From positions 35,732 to 99,731 of the forward strand of contig JAMPIU010000144.1 of NCBI GenBank assembly GCA_023667845.1: a stretch of DNA of 64,000 nt, read 5' to 3'. This stretch comes from Dehalobacter sp. (GTDB lineage: Bacteria; Bacillota; Desulfitobacteriia; Desulfitobacteriales; Syntrophobotulaceae). This document shows, piece by piece, positions 46,623 to 55,263 of this stretch. The notes beneath the pieces are model-generated. The model was given only the letters and a program-made list of their open reading frames with translations. It searched no databases and had not been told where the DNA came from. Position 1 is the stretch's first letter. The number at the start of each line of letters is the position of its first letter. Both the position numbers and the translations under genes were made by a program.

Positions 46623-47342
46623 ATGAAAAGTAAAATTGCTGATTCAATAAAGTTAAAAACTCAGCCAGTTGCAGTATTCCGTTCAAATGTTAAACCCGAG
46701 GGTGCCATGCAGTTTCAAGAAGGGAAACGGGGTTGTGTTATTTCCATGTTAAATGCTGCAGCTAAAGGACGAGTGGCGGTATTTGAAGATAAGACTACGA
46801 ATTGTCCGGGTGGTAAAGTTGGACTTGGCTTCAATCGTTTTCAATTAGGTTTTATTGAACATTTCTTGTCAACGGGTGTCCCCGGTGGTAGAGAAGGAGA
46901 ATTTTATAAGAAGAACCCGGAGTTAGCAGCGAAATTCGCAACTGGGTTACCTGAAGTTGTACCCGCAAAGTATATAATTTTTAAACCGTTATCGGAATTG
47001 ACTGAAGATGAAACACCAGAAATTATTATATTCCTAGCCAATGCAGATCAACTTTCAGCACTGATGTGGTTCGCCAATTACGATAAATCAACTCAAGACA
47101 ACGTTGAAATTGACTTTGGTTCTGGCTGTCAGCAGTCTGTACTATATGCACTAGAGCAAGCTGAGAAGGAGGATCCAAAGTGTATTATCGGACTAACGGA
47201 CCCTTCCGCACGAAATTATATTGACAAAGACATTCTTTCATTCAGCATTCCATATAAACGCTTTTTAGAGTTAGAAGAGCAAGTTGAAGAGAGTTTTCTA
47301 ACCAAAGAAACATGGCTCAAGATTAAGTCAAGGATAGAATAG
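46623..47342 (+). CDS. DUF169 family protein
   Basis: The 239-residue protein matches DUF169: [15 protein letters not shown] at the start, [22 protein letters not shown], then [14 protein letters not shown] with its conserved Cys, and [16 protein letters not shown]. The family is common in anaerobes, with no established function; the three conserved cysteines suggest cofactor or metal binding. ATG 46623 follows AGGAGTG. No attC-like site follows it, so it is probably resident DNA and not a cassette gene. Confidence 0.85.
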   Translation: MKSKIADSIKLKTQPVAVFRSNVKPEGAMQFQEGKRGCVISMLNAAAKGRVAVFEDKTTNCPGGKVGLGFNRFQLGFIEHFLSTGVPGGREGEFYKKNPELAAKFATGLPEVVPAKYIIFKPLSELTEDETPEIIIFLANADQLSALMWFANYDKSTQDNVEIDFGSGCQQSVLYALEQAEKEDPKCIIGLTDPSARNYIDKDILSFSIPYKRFLELEEQVEESFLTKETWLKIKSRIE

Positions 47343-47368
47343 ATTCTCTCAGGTTAGGAGGGACGTGA

Positions 47369-47787
47369 ATGAAGATTTTAGCTAGTTACTCAGAAAGTAA
47401 TCTTCTTCAAAAGGTTGGTATTATTTTTGGATTACTTGGTTCGATTCTAGGTATTACTTTGTGGGTAATTCTTCTCTTCTTCAATCCATATTCCAGGGAA
47501 CAGCAAGTATCATACATATACATATTGACTCAGATTTTTCCGGGAGTAGTGGGATTAGTTTCAGCGATTCTTAAGAAGGTATGGCTTATGGTTATAGTTT
47601 TTATTATCTTACTCCCTTTAGGTTTTTATATGGCTTTAACTCCCGGTGTTTTCAAATATTTTGGATTGGTTTTGGTTTTCTATTGGTTTTCTATTTGTTT
47701 TCAATAGTACTTCTTGTAATTGGTAACAAGATGAAGAATAAAGTAGTACCCCAGTCGACAGATGACAATAATCAAGCCATAGAATAA
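47369..47787 (+). pseudogene. Membrane protein gene broken by an 11-base tandem duplication
   Basis: The first frame codes for three to four membrane helices and stops at 47707. The second frame, open from 47581, continues with a helix and a polar tail (VIGNKMKNKVVPQSTDDN) ending at 47787. GGTTTTCTATT is present twice in tandem, at 47674-47684 and 47685-47695; deleting one copy joins the two frames into a single protein of about 135 residues. The family is not recognised. It is either a recent null mutation, a phase switch or a sequence error. Confidence 0.75.
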
Positions 47788-48226
47788 AAGAAGTAGGATG
47801 GAAGGGCTTTGTTTTGATTTTTTATCGGATGACATCAGTCCTAACAAGGAAAGAATATTAAGCGAAAAACGAAAGTTAAGCAAAGATTAAGATCATAACC
47901 TTGAAAACAAAATATTTCCTATCAAGTAGACAGCAGAAAAACAAAAATCTCTGACACCGATTATTTAATTGTAGTTGGTGTCTTTTTTTATTTAAGATTC
48001 TCAAAATTCTTAGTTATTAAAAAAATATATATAGTGCTTGATGCACTAAAATAAACGAAAATTACTAACATCGCGCATATATCTTAAATTGATATTTTAT
48101 GATTAAATTATCGATGAAAAAGTTAAATTTAGCTTACAGTCTTGATAAATACAAAAAAGTGTTTTTAAAAGCAACGCGCACGAAGTGTGATGGATTTCAG
48201 GATAACAAAGCAAAGGAGGTGAGCAA
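47788..48226. other. Intergenic region upstream of the dehalogenase locus
   Basis: The 439 bases are AT-rich. A minor frame from ATG 47799 (31 codons) has no clear ribosome site and is not called. GACACC (47953-47958) and GGTGTC (47977-47982) followed by TTTTTTTA form a terminator. TAGTGC (48032-48037) and GCACTA (48043-48048) form an inverted repeat that could be an operator for the dehalogenase genes. No canonical TTAAT-N4-ATTAA dehalobox was seen. Confidence 0.5.
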
Positions 48227-48511
48227 ATGGCTGGAGTGATTTACTCGTTTTTTGTAGGGGCCTTATCTATTTTAATAGAAATTGGAGTTAATAGTCTTAC
48301 ATCTGTTAACGGAATGATTTTGTCCTGGTACGGCTGGGTGCTGATTTATTTCATTTATGCCAGTATAGTTATGGGAATTTCCTTCGTTTATATTAATGCC
48401 GTTGGAAAGCATAAAGTTGCAACGAGGAGAGGTGCAATACTTCTCTTTGCGGGATCTGCAGCTGGTGTTTTAGTACTTTTGCTGTTTTGGCATTACTGTA
48501 TGTATCCTTAA
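48227..48511 (+). CDS. rdhB: Reductive dehalogenase membrane anchor RdhB, copy 1
   Basis: The 94-residue protein has three membrane helices, matching the RdhB/PceB anchor family: YSFFVGALSILIEIGVNSLTS, WYGWVLIYFIYASIVMGISFVYINAVGKHK, and a third helix at the end. AAAGGAGGTGAGCAA precedes the ATG. Here it lies before its rdhA, as in cprBA of Desulfitobacterium. It is about 80 percent identical by eye to copy 2 at 52533. Confidence 0.85.
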   Translation: MAGVIYSFFVGALSILIEIGVNSLTSVNGMILSWYGWVLIYFIYASIVMGISFVYINAVGKHKVATRRGAILLFAGSAAGVLVLLLFWHYCMYP

Positions 48512-48536
48512 AAATTAATGATGATGGAGGGAAATC

Positions 48537-49856
48537 ATGGGGACTTATAACGATAAAGAAAAAGAATCAGTCTACAAAGACTTTAAACAGACCAGAGATA
48601 AATATGCCCAGTTTGGAGATACCATTGCGAATGCCGCCGGTATGACGGTTGCCTTTAACAAAGCCGCTTTTTCCAGAGTAGGGAAAACCACGACGATTCT
48701 TGGAGGGGGAAATTACGGCATCCCAGTCAAACATCTCGATTATTCCCCAAATTATTTGGGATCAACGAAAATTTTTGGTCCTATCCCTAGAAAAAGCGCA
48801 GAAGATACAGGCTTTAACAGGGCGGGTAGAGGAGAATACGGCCCTGAGGTTGCTGAAGGTTTGAAGAAGATCCCAGAAAGGCATCCTTTGGTAAAATCTC
48901 TTTTCAATATGTCACATGTCATTGGCGGTGAAAACGTCGTAGATGGACCTGTAAGAGCGGAGCCTCTTCCTATTCTTGATCCGAAATCCATGACACAACA
49001 TATTAAAGATCTGGCTAAATTTCTCAAGGCGGATGAGGTCGGAGTAGGATTGATGCCCGAGTATGCGTATTGGACACATACTGTACCTCATGCTGTCGAA
49101 GTAGCCCGTGGCTTGAGAAAGCCCGACGAAAAAATCCCGGTAACGACAAACCATAAATATGTTATAGGTATTATTATCGATCAAAATTTAGATACGATTC
49201 TCTCTTCGACAGGAATGGATGGGATCAGCTCCAGCCAGAGCTATTACGCGTATTTCACATCCGGTGTTATAGCGACTTCAATTGCATCTTATATCAGAAA
49301 CATGGGGTACTCAGCCAGGGCCCATCACTGCGGGAATTACCAAATGATTTTAGCACCCGCTCTCGTTTCCGCGGGGTTAGGCGAAATGTCGCGAACTGGT
49401 GAAAGTATTGTGCACCCGAGGCTTGGATTCCGATTTAAGGCGGCTGCTGTAACGACAGATATGCCTTTGGAACCCGATGGACCTATTTCTTTCGGAGCAA
49501 GGGAATTTTGCGTAACATGTAAAAAATGTGCAGATTTGTGTCCATCAGGCGCAATTAGTCATAACGATTGTCCGTCACGGTTTAATAACTATGAAAAATG
49601 GCCCACAGATATTAAAAAATGCACGTCTTTCCGAATATGCAATACTAAAGGAGCCATGTGCGGAGTATGTATGAAATCGTGTCCCTGGAACAATAAAGAG
49701 GATAGCTGGTTCCATACCGCGGGTATTTACGCTGCTTCCAAATCTAAGCTTGCAGCAAAATTATTGAAGAATATCGATGATTTCTTCGGATATGGTACCG
49801 AAGTTATACAAGAAAACCGCTGGTGGCTTCAGTGGCCGGAACTATTTAAAAAGTAG
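48537..49856 (+). CDS. rdhA: Reductive dehalogenase RdhA lacking a Tat signal, copy 1
   Basis: The 439-residue protein has the corrinoid-binding catalytic core (SSTGMDGISSSQSYYAYFTSG with the expected Tyr, and YSARAHHCGNYQ) and two iron-sulfur motifs, CVTCKKCADLCPSGA (from about residue 325) and CTSFRICNTKGAMCGVCMKSCPW (from about residue 362; the usual Cys pattern of the second cluster is present). The N-terminus MGTYNDKEKESVYKDFKQ has no RRxFLK Tat motif or hydrophobic segment, and the upstream frame does not supply one. Most respiratory RdhA proteins have that motif, so this one is predicted to stay in the cytoplasm or be exported differently. Confidence 0.88.
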   Translation: MGTYNDKEKESVYKDFKQTRDKYAQFGDTIANAAGMTVAFNKAAFSRVGKTTTILGGGNYGIPVKHLDYSPNYLGSTKIFGPIPRKSAEDTGFNRAGRGEYGPEVAEGLKKIPERHPLVKSLFNMSHVIGGENVVDGPVRAEPLPILDPKSMTQHIKDLAKFLKADEVGVGLMPEYAYWTHTVPHAVEVARGLRKPDEKIPVTTNHKYVIGIIIDQNLDTILSSTGMDGISSSQSYYAYFTSGVIATSIASYIRNMGYSARAHHCGNYQMILAPALVSAGLGEMSRTGESIVHPRLGFRFKAAAVTTDMPLEPDGPISFGAREFCVTCKKCADLCPSGAISHNDCPSRFNNYEKWPTDIKKCTSFRICNTKGAMCGVCMKSCPWNNKEDSWFHTAGIYAASKSKLAAKLLKNIDDFFGYGTEVIQENRWWLQWPELFKK

Positions 49857-49863
49857 TTTTCGT

Positions 49864-49902
49864 ACGCTAGGCGATCGATGTTGTCTAGCGTCTCTTTTTA
49901 TC
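49864..49902 (+). terminator. Terminator after rdhA copy 1
   Basis: ACGCTAG (49864-49870) pairs with CTAGCGT (49885-49891), followed by CTCTTTTTAT. The stem and loop bases (CGATG, TTGTCTAGCG) are related to the terminator at 52856, after rdhB copy 2. Confidence 0.7.
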
Positions 49903-49956
49903 TCATCGTAATGATCGTATCAACGGCAGAAGTATGTTTGAAAAGGAGCAAGACCT

Positions 49957-51144
49957 ATGGCCGAAGGAATATCTTATTATCCGCTCTTAATCATTGCAGT
50001 CATTGCTCTCATTATTCCACTCATCGTCAAAAAGATTAAATATATTTCTATCCCGATAGTCGTCGGGGAAATTATCGCAGGAATTATTATTGGGAAAAGC
50101 GGTTTTGACTTAATTCAAGGGAGCGAATGGCTAAACCTGCTCTATAATCTAGGATTTGCATTTCTCATGTTTATGGCTGGGTTGGAAATTGATTTTGAGA
50201 TGATCAGATCAATGGCAAGGACAAAGAATGTAAAATGGCACCAACACCCCTTTCTTATCGCCTTATTACTATTTGCAACAACTTTTATTCTCTCGTTATT
50301 CGTATCGATTGGGCTTAAAGCCATTGGGTTAATACCCGATATCGTTATCTTCACGATTATTTTGTCCAGTACATCGGTTGGCGTTGTGGTTCCAATTCTA
50401 AAAGAACGTGATATGTTGACCACGCAATATGGGCAAAGCGTTTTACTGGCCGCATTATTATCGGATTTATTTACGATGTTGCTATTGTCGTCCTATATCA
50501 CCTTCAAAAGCGCAAATTCCATGAAAGATATTGCTTCTATCTTGTTATTCATACCCATCATTATCATTATCTGGAAGTTGGGTAAGGTTATTTCAAAATT
50601 ACCGATTATTGAACAACTGGCCCATAAAAATTCTCAGATAAAAATCCGAGCATCGTTTGCACTCCTTATTTTATTTATTATCATTGCACAGCTTTTAAAG
50701 ACTGAAGCTATTCTTGGCGCTTTCTTGGTGGGGGTTATTATTTCCTTAGTAAGTGATCGGAAAACAAGTCAGATCTTTCATAAGCTGGACGCAATAGCCT
50801 ATGGTATATTCATACCGATTTTCTTTATCATGGTTGGGGTTAATTTTAGCATTAAAGATATTATCAATAATGTAAGTTCGCTCTTACTGTTGCCAATTTT
50901 AGTTCTTGCTGTTTACGCGGTTACCTTATCTCCGGTATTCTTCCTAAAAATCAATTATTCGTGGAAAAGATCAATCGCTGCAACGACTCTTCTATCAACA
51001 AGATTGAGTTTAATTATCGCGACAGGCGCAGTGGCCCTAAAACTTGGAATTATTAGCAGTAGTTTAAACGGAACGATTATTTTACTAGCCATTGTAACTT
51101 GTACCTTATCTCCGCCTATTTTTAATTGGTTGACGAAAGACTAA
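49957..51144 (+). CDS. CPA2-type Na+(K+)/H+ antiporter
   Basis: The 395-residue protein has about 12 membrane helices and the Pfam Na+/H+ exchanger pattern of the KefB/CPA2 group: VVGEIIAGIIIGKSGFDLI, LGFAFLMFMAGLEIDFEMIRS, SSTSVGVVVPILKE and AILGAFLVGVIIS. There is no C-terminal RCK/TrkA-N domain. It lies between two dehalogenase pairs in the same direction, so it may share their transcription and help manage pH or ions during organohalide respiration. AAAAGGAGCAAG precedes the ATG. Confidence 0.85.
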   Translation: MAEGISYYPLLIIAVIALIIPLIVKKIKYISIPIVVGEIIAGIIIGKSGFDLIQGSEWLNLLYNLGFAFLMFMAGLEIDFEMIRSMARTKNVKWHQHPFLIALLLFATTFILSLFVSIGLKAIGLIPDIVIFTIILSSTSVGVVVPILKERDMLTTQYGQSVLLAALLSDLFTMLLLSSYITFKSANSMKDIASILLFIPIIIIIWKLGKVISKLPIIEQLAHKNSQIKIRASFALLILFIIIAQLLKTEAILGAFLVGVIISLVSDRKTSQIFHKLDAIAYGIFIPIFFIMVGVNFSIKDIINNVSSLLLLPILVLAVYAVTLSPVFFLKINYSWKRSIAATTLLSTRLSLIIATGAVALKLGIISSSLNGTIILLAIVTCTLSPPIFNWLTKD

Positions 51145-51187
51145 TTGAAAATCATTAATAATCAAATTATATACGAGGTGAAAAGAA

Positions 51188-52492
51188 ATGAATGAAGAAA
51201 ACCAAAAAAGACAAGATCAACAGGAGATTCATAAAAGCAGAACTGCACCCAATACGGCAGATAAAACCTTAAAGCCGTCGGTTACGAACGTAAGATATAG
51301 TAAAGCCGCCCTTCAGAAATCCAATAAAAAAACAGTTCTCAAGGCCGGAGACCACGGAGCTGTCTTCGTCAAACGGTATGAGTATAACCCTGAAAATGCG
51401 ACACAATTGGGTTCAACAAAAATTGTTGGGCCCATTGAAAGGATCAGTGAAACGGAAACAGGGTTTGCCAAAGCTGCCCGTGGTATTTATGGCGACCAGG
51501 TTTTAGCTTCACTCATCAAACTTGGTGGAAAGCACCCTCTGATGAGCGCGCTATTCACAATGTCTCATGGCATTGGTACACTTGAATTTGTGGAGGGGCC
51601 GGTAAGAGAGGACAAACTTCCTTTGCCGCCGCAGGATTTGCTGGCTAACCATATTAAAGATCTGGGTATGTTTCTTGGAGCCTCGGAGGTCGGGGTTGGG
51701 TTAATGCCGCCTCACGCCTTCTACTCCGAGAAAGGTCCGGCGGTAGGCCACGGTCCCTATAATGTTTCGCAAACAACCCCGATAACAACGACTCATAAAT
51801 ATGCTATTGGGATCATCGTGGACCAGAGCCTGCCCACAGTATTGAGTTCAACGGGCTTTGACGGAATTAGCTCATCCCAAAGTTATATGGCTTATATGAA
51901 TTCGGGTGTTATTGCATGCTCCATTGCCGCTTATATTCGTAATCTTGGCTATTCAGCAAGAGCGCATCATTGTGGAAATTATCAGGTGGTAGTTCCACCG
52001 GTATTGGTAGCGTGCGGTCTTGGTGAAATGACCCGCACCGGTGAGTGTGTTGCTCATCCCCGCCTGGGTTACCGTTTCAAGGCAGCCGTTGTTACGACGG
52101 ACATGCCTATGGAACCCGATAAACCCATATCCTTTGGTGCCCGGGAATTCTGTGCCACGTGTAAAAAATGTGCGGATGAATGCCCTTCGGGAGCTATCAG
52201 TCATGATGATAACCCTATTATTCATAATGGCTATGAAAAATGGAATACCAACGTCCAAAGATGCACGACATTCCGGATTTCTAATAAGAATGGCACGATG
52301 TGCGGCCGCTGTATGAAAGTTTGTCCATGGAACAATAAGGAAGAAAGTTGGTTTCACTCGATGGGAGTAGCCGCGGCTTCCAAGTCGCAATTAGCTTCAA
52401 GACTATTAAAAAATATTGATGATTTCTTTGGTTACGGTACCGAAGTCATAGAAGAAAATAAGTGGTGGCTGGAATGGCCGGAACTATTTTAA
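51188..52492 (+). CDS. rdhA: Reductive dehalogenase RdhA lacking a Tat signal, copy 2
   Basis: The 434-residue protein aligns along its length with copy 1: SSTGFDGISSSQSYMAYMNSG, YSARAHHCGNYQ, CATCKKCADECPSGA (from about residue 322) and CTTFRISNKNGTMCGRCMKVCPW. In the second motif the second Cys of copy 1 (FRIC) is Ser here (FRIS). The N-terminal 60 residues are polar and differ from copy 1, and there is no Tat motif. Substrate is unknown. ACGAGGTGAAAAG precedes the ATG. Confidence 0.88.
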   Translation: MNEENQKRQDQQEIHKSRTAPNTADKTLKPSVTNVRYSKAALQKSNKKTVLKAGDHGAVFVKRYEYNPENATQLGSTKIVGPIERISETETGFAKAARGIYGDQVLASLIKLGGKHPLMSALFTMSHGIGTLEFVEGPVREDKLPLPPQDLLANHIKDLGMFLGASEVGVGLMPPHAFYSEKGPAVGHGPYNVSQTTPITTTHKYAIGIIVDQSLPTVLSSTGFDGISSSQSYMAYMNSGVIACSIAAYIRNLGYSARAHHCGNYQVVVPPVLVACGLGEMTRTGECVAHPRLGYRFKAAVVTTDMPMEPDKPISFGAREFCATCKKCADECPSGAISHDDNPIIHNGYEKWNTNVQRCTTFRISNKNGTMCGRCMKVCPWNNKEESWFHSMGVAAASKSQLASRLLKNIDDFFGYGTEVIEENKWWLEWPELF

Positions 52493-52532
52493 TTTTTAGA
52501 TCTCTAGATTACAAAGCAAAGGAGGTGAGCGT

Positions 52533-52811
52533 ATGGTCGGAATGATTTACTCTTTTTTTGTCGGGGCCTTATCTGTTTTAATTGAAATCGGAGTTAATAG
52601 TCTCACTTCTGCCAGCGGAAAGGTTATGACTTGGTACGGCTGGGTGCTGGTTTATTTCATTTATGCCTGTATCGTAATGGGAACGTCCTTCGTATACATT
52701 AATGCTGTGGGAAAGCACAAGGTTGCAAGGGAAAGAGGGGCAATGCTTCTCTTTGCGGGATCTGTAGTTGGTTGTTTAAGCCTCTGGGCGGTATGGCATT
52801 CCTGGATGTAG
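52533..52811 (+). CDS. rdhB: Reductive dehalogenase membrane anchor RdhB, copy 2
   Basis: The 92-residue protein has three membrane helices (YSFFVGALSVLIEIGVNSLTS, then WYGWVLVYFIYACIVMGTSF, then LLFAGSVVGCLSLWAVW). It follows its rdhA, in the pceAB order, opposite to copy 1. CAAAGGAGGTGAGCGT precedes the ATG and is identical over a longer stretch to the site before copy 1. Confidence 0.85.
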   Translation: MVGMIYSFFVGALSVLIEIGVNSLTSASGKVMTWYGWVLVYFIYACIVMGTSFVYINAVGKHKVARERGAMLLFAGSVVGCLSLWAVWHSWM

Positions 52812-52855
52812 CCTAAAGAATTAATGATAATAGAAATTAATCATGTACATCGTTC

Positions 52856-52895
52856 AAAGCGCTAGACAAGCAATGTTGTCTAGCGCTTTTGTTTA
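52856..52895. terminator. Terminator between rdhB copy 2 and the PucR gene
   Basis: AAAGCGCTAGACAA (52856-52869) pairs perfectly with TTGTCTAGCGCTTT (52876-52889) with a six-base loop and T-rich flanks. It works for rdhAB on the + strand and possibly for the convergent regulator gene. Confidence 0.85.
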
Positions 52896-52897
52896 TT

Positions 52898-54547
52898 TTA
52901 GTCGTTATTTAGATTCAACTTGTTTAGGTAGTCTAAAACTTTAAAAGAAAACTGCAGGTGAAGTAAAAAATTGCTGTCATCTAGATCCGCTTCCATGATT
53001 TCTTGTATTTTTTCAATACGAAGGCTCATTGTGTTACGGTGAATATGTAAAATGTTTGCGGTTTCAATTAGTTTCTTTGAATTTTCTATAAAAGTATAGA
53101 GTGTTTGGGTGAAATTAGTTTTATTTTTCTGGTCGTAATCTATAAGGGTTAGGAGGGATGGATGACATAAATCTTTTAAGTCAGTGTAAGATGAGCATAA
53201 CTCAATAACATGATATATTAAATATTTTTCATATTCAAAGAAATATTTTTCTTGAGAAGATTTAACGCCGATATCCATTGCTGTAAGTGATTGCTGGTAA
53301 AATTCATAGGTTTCACTGAGGTCTTGAAAAGTGCGACTTAACCCTGCATGTAGTTTATTTTCACTAAGGAACTGCAACATATACTCAAAATCAATTTCGT
53401 GAAAGGGAGTATCAATACTCCTGCTAATAAGGATCACGACGTTATCCTCATAAATGATCGGTTTGCTAAAACTAATCAGACTTTCCACCATATCTCTAAT
53501 GTATGAAAGGGGAATATTCGCAAGGTCAAATTGAGCGGGTTTTATTGTGAGAACACATAAGTTTTTTTTAAAATTACAATCTAAATACATTAATCTTTCA
53601 TCGATTACTTTTGAGTCCTTTATCTTTTTACTAAGCAAGTCAGCTAAAAAATATTCGTACATAATGCCTTTTGAGTTAATCAGGAATTTGTTTTTCTGCA
53701 TCTCAGAGGAAATGACTTTGCATAAAAGTGAAAGAAGATCGATATCTTCATCCTTAATCGGTTGTAATACTTCCATTATTACAACTCTGCCGACAGCTTT
53801 TCCTTTAATATTAATACTTGAAAGTACTTGGGGAACAGAGGTTTCTGATAGTAAAGGAAATACTGAATAATTGCTATTGGAATGGCCATCCTTAATTTTT
53901 TCCTTAGGTAAGAACAATACGGGAAGTTTGCTGTTGTTAACTTCTTCCAAAGCTTTTTTGTGTTTCATCAAAGAAACAGTCTCGTAAGAAAAAAAACCTT
54001 TTGTTGTCAGTTCAATCCAAATAGGATCATTAACCGTAATATTTTTTGTGTAAGCAAGCAGCTTAAAACTTTTATCTAATACCATCATCGGGTTTCCTAT
54101 TAATCTAAATGCCATATCGATAATATGTTGTATCCCCTGCCCCTGAGCGAGAGAATCTAGTAAAATTTCAGAATCAAGGGAGTGTTTGGTTTTATTATTG
54201 AAAATATCCTGTATCGTATTAAAAACTGCATTAAAATTTATTTCTCCCTCAATTTTCAATAGGTTAAAGGGTGGATTCTTTTCGAAGTAATCTGGTAAAG
54301 CCTCATCTGTTATCAAAATAAGATGAGTTCCACCATTTTTTGCAAAAGTTTCAAGGTTAGCGTTAGTACCCATATACAGAACATCGGATTCAAAGGTCTG
54401 CTTTCCAGTTTCTATGAGTTTCAAGGTTCGGATCGCAGATAGCCCATTGGCGGATGTATAGAGTTTTGGATTAAACGCATTTAATTTCTCCAGAAGTGTA
54501 GTCATGTAGATATCCAGCGAATATACCCCCCCAAGTATAAAAGTCAT
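52898..54547 (-). CDS. PucR/CdaR-family transcriptional regulator
   Basis: The 549-residue protein ends with the PucR helix-turn-helix, ANILHIHRNTMSLRIEKIQEI (split at about residues 497-518), preceded by a GGDEF-like degenerate domain of the CdaR/PucR type (about residues 300-450). The N-terminal 140 residues resemble a purine-catabolism PucR sensor domain. It converges on rdhB copy 2. Regulation of the adjacent dehalogenases is inferred; known rdh regulators are mostly Crp/Fnr (CprK), MarR or two-component types. Confidence 0.82.
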   Translation of the reverse strand: MTFILGGVYSLDIYMTTLLEKLNAFNPKLYTSANGLSAIRTLKLIETGKQTFESDVLYMGTNANLETFAKNGGTHLILITDEALPDYFEKNPPFNLLKIEGEINFNAVFNTIQDIFNNKTKHSLDSEILLDSLAQGQGIQHIIDMAFRLIGNPMMVLDKSFKLLAYTKNITVNDPIWIELTTKGFFSYETVSLMKHKKALEEVNNSKLPVLFLPKEKIKDGHSNSNYSVFPLLSETSVPQVLSSINIKGKAVGRVVIMEVLQPIKDEDIDLLSLLCKVISSEMQKNKFLINSKGIMYEYFLADLLSKKIKDSKVIDERLMYLDCNFKKNLCVLTIKPAQFDLANIPLSYIRDMVESLISFSKPIIYEDNVVILISRSIDTPFHEIDFEYMLQFLSENKLHAGLSRTFQDLSETYEFYQQSLTAMDIGVKSSQEKYFFEYEKYLIYHVIELCSSYTDLKDLCHPSLLTLIDYDQKNKTNFTQTLYTFIENSKKLIETANILHIHRNTMSLRIEKIQEIMEADLDDSNFLLHLQFSFKVLDYLNKLNLNND

Positions 54548-54774
54548 ATACTTTTCAGTTGGAACGAGCCTTATTGGTAATCTTCTTCATAGTATAGTAC
54601 AAACTGCGAAGTATTTCATCTTATAGTCTTTAATGCATTTTACGTAATGATTAACCCATCTCTAAAGCCAAAGTAAAAGTTCTTTATAAACTCCCTGTTC
54701 CCATGGTTTTTATAAAGGCTTTATAGCAGTTCATGGCTTACCTCTGATACGTCAGAGAATCTAATACAATCATT
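54548..54774. other. Intergenic region upstream of the PucR gene
   Basis: The 227 bases contain the presumed promoter of the minus-strand regulator gene. I see no gene or clear element. Confidence 0.35.
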
Positions 54775-54802
54775 ATGGAAATTCGTTTTACTTATGTCAA
54801 GA

Positions 54803-54902
54803 GAGCGGGGTATGCAGATAGCGCCCTCCCTGGCGCAGCCGTGCTCCGCATCCATGCTCCGCTTACGCTGGAACTGTGGCACACAGACCCAGCTATGAAG
54901 GT
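54803..54902. repeat. Intergenic palindromic element D (shortened)
   Basis: The stretch matches the reverse complement of element C at both ends (GAGAGCGGGGTATGCAGATAG and CTCCGCTTACGCTGGAAC, TGTGGCACACAGACC) but lacks about 60 bases of the interior. It lies within a gene fragment. Confidence 0.7.
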
Positions 54903-55002
54903 ATTCAAGGAACTGACTTATGAGATGGATCTGTTGGCTAAGATTGATCCGCGGGTGCATGCCGGGTATAAAAAACAAGTGAATGATTTTTATTCAGAGT
55001 GA
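54880..55002 (+). pseudogene. Gene fragment after element D
   Basis: The frame from within element D continues as KVFKELTYEMDLLAKIDPRVH and GYKKQVNDFYSE before a stop. It looks like the C-terminal end of a protein whose upstream part was replaced by the repeat. The family is unknown. Confidence 0.4.
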
Positions 55003-55045
55003 TGAAAGAGAGAATGGGGAATTATGGAATGGACATTAAGGGTAA

Positions 55046-55137
55046 ATAAAACCCCCTTCTCTTTTTCATATAAATGAATGCCTCCAATAACTGGCGACAC
55101 AACGGCCTGTCATCGTAAATGCCGATAGTAAGCAATA
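55046..55137 (-). pseudogene. Deleted copy of the response-regulator gene
   Basis: The segment is nearly identical to 38882-38977 (GAAAAAGGGGGTTTTATTT in minus orientation, then CGCCAGTTATTGGAGG and the start region), with a four-base deletion. The rest of the receiver domain is absent. Confidence 0.6.
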
Positions 55138-55221
55138 CTCATCTCCTCCACATATTCCACCACAATCACATCGGTGGCCTTCGTTGAATAATTTAGGACA
55201 AATAGTAGTCCAATATGTCAA

Positions 55222-55238
55222 TAGGACTTATCGTCCTA
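55222..55238. promoter_or_regulatory. Inverted repeat upstream of the small XRE gene (copy 2)
   Basis: TAGGAC-TTATC-GTCCTA is a perfect six-base inverted repeat, the likely operator for the XRE repressor coded 25 bases downstream. Confidence 0.5.
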
Positions 55239-55263
55239 AGATATACTTGCTTTGGTGATGATA

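Noticed and set aside
37400..47800. Integron integrase gene next to the cassette array
   Set aside because: All long frames in this stretch were read; none shows the tyrosine-recombinase Arg/His/Tyr pattern or an integron-specific insert.
51145..51158. Dehalobox for CprK upstream of rdhA copy 2
   Set aside because: TTGAA-AATC-ATTAA matches the TTAAT-N4-ATTAA pattern only on one side, directly abuts the antiporter stop codon, and the DNA is AT-rich enough for chance.
54721..55002. Protein-coding genes on both strands around element D
   Set aside because: The frames run through the palindromic repeat, so most of their sequence is repeat-derived. Only the short C-terminal remnant on the + strand was kept as a fragment.
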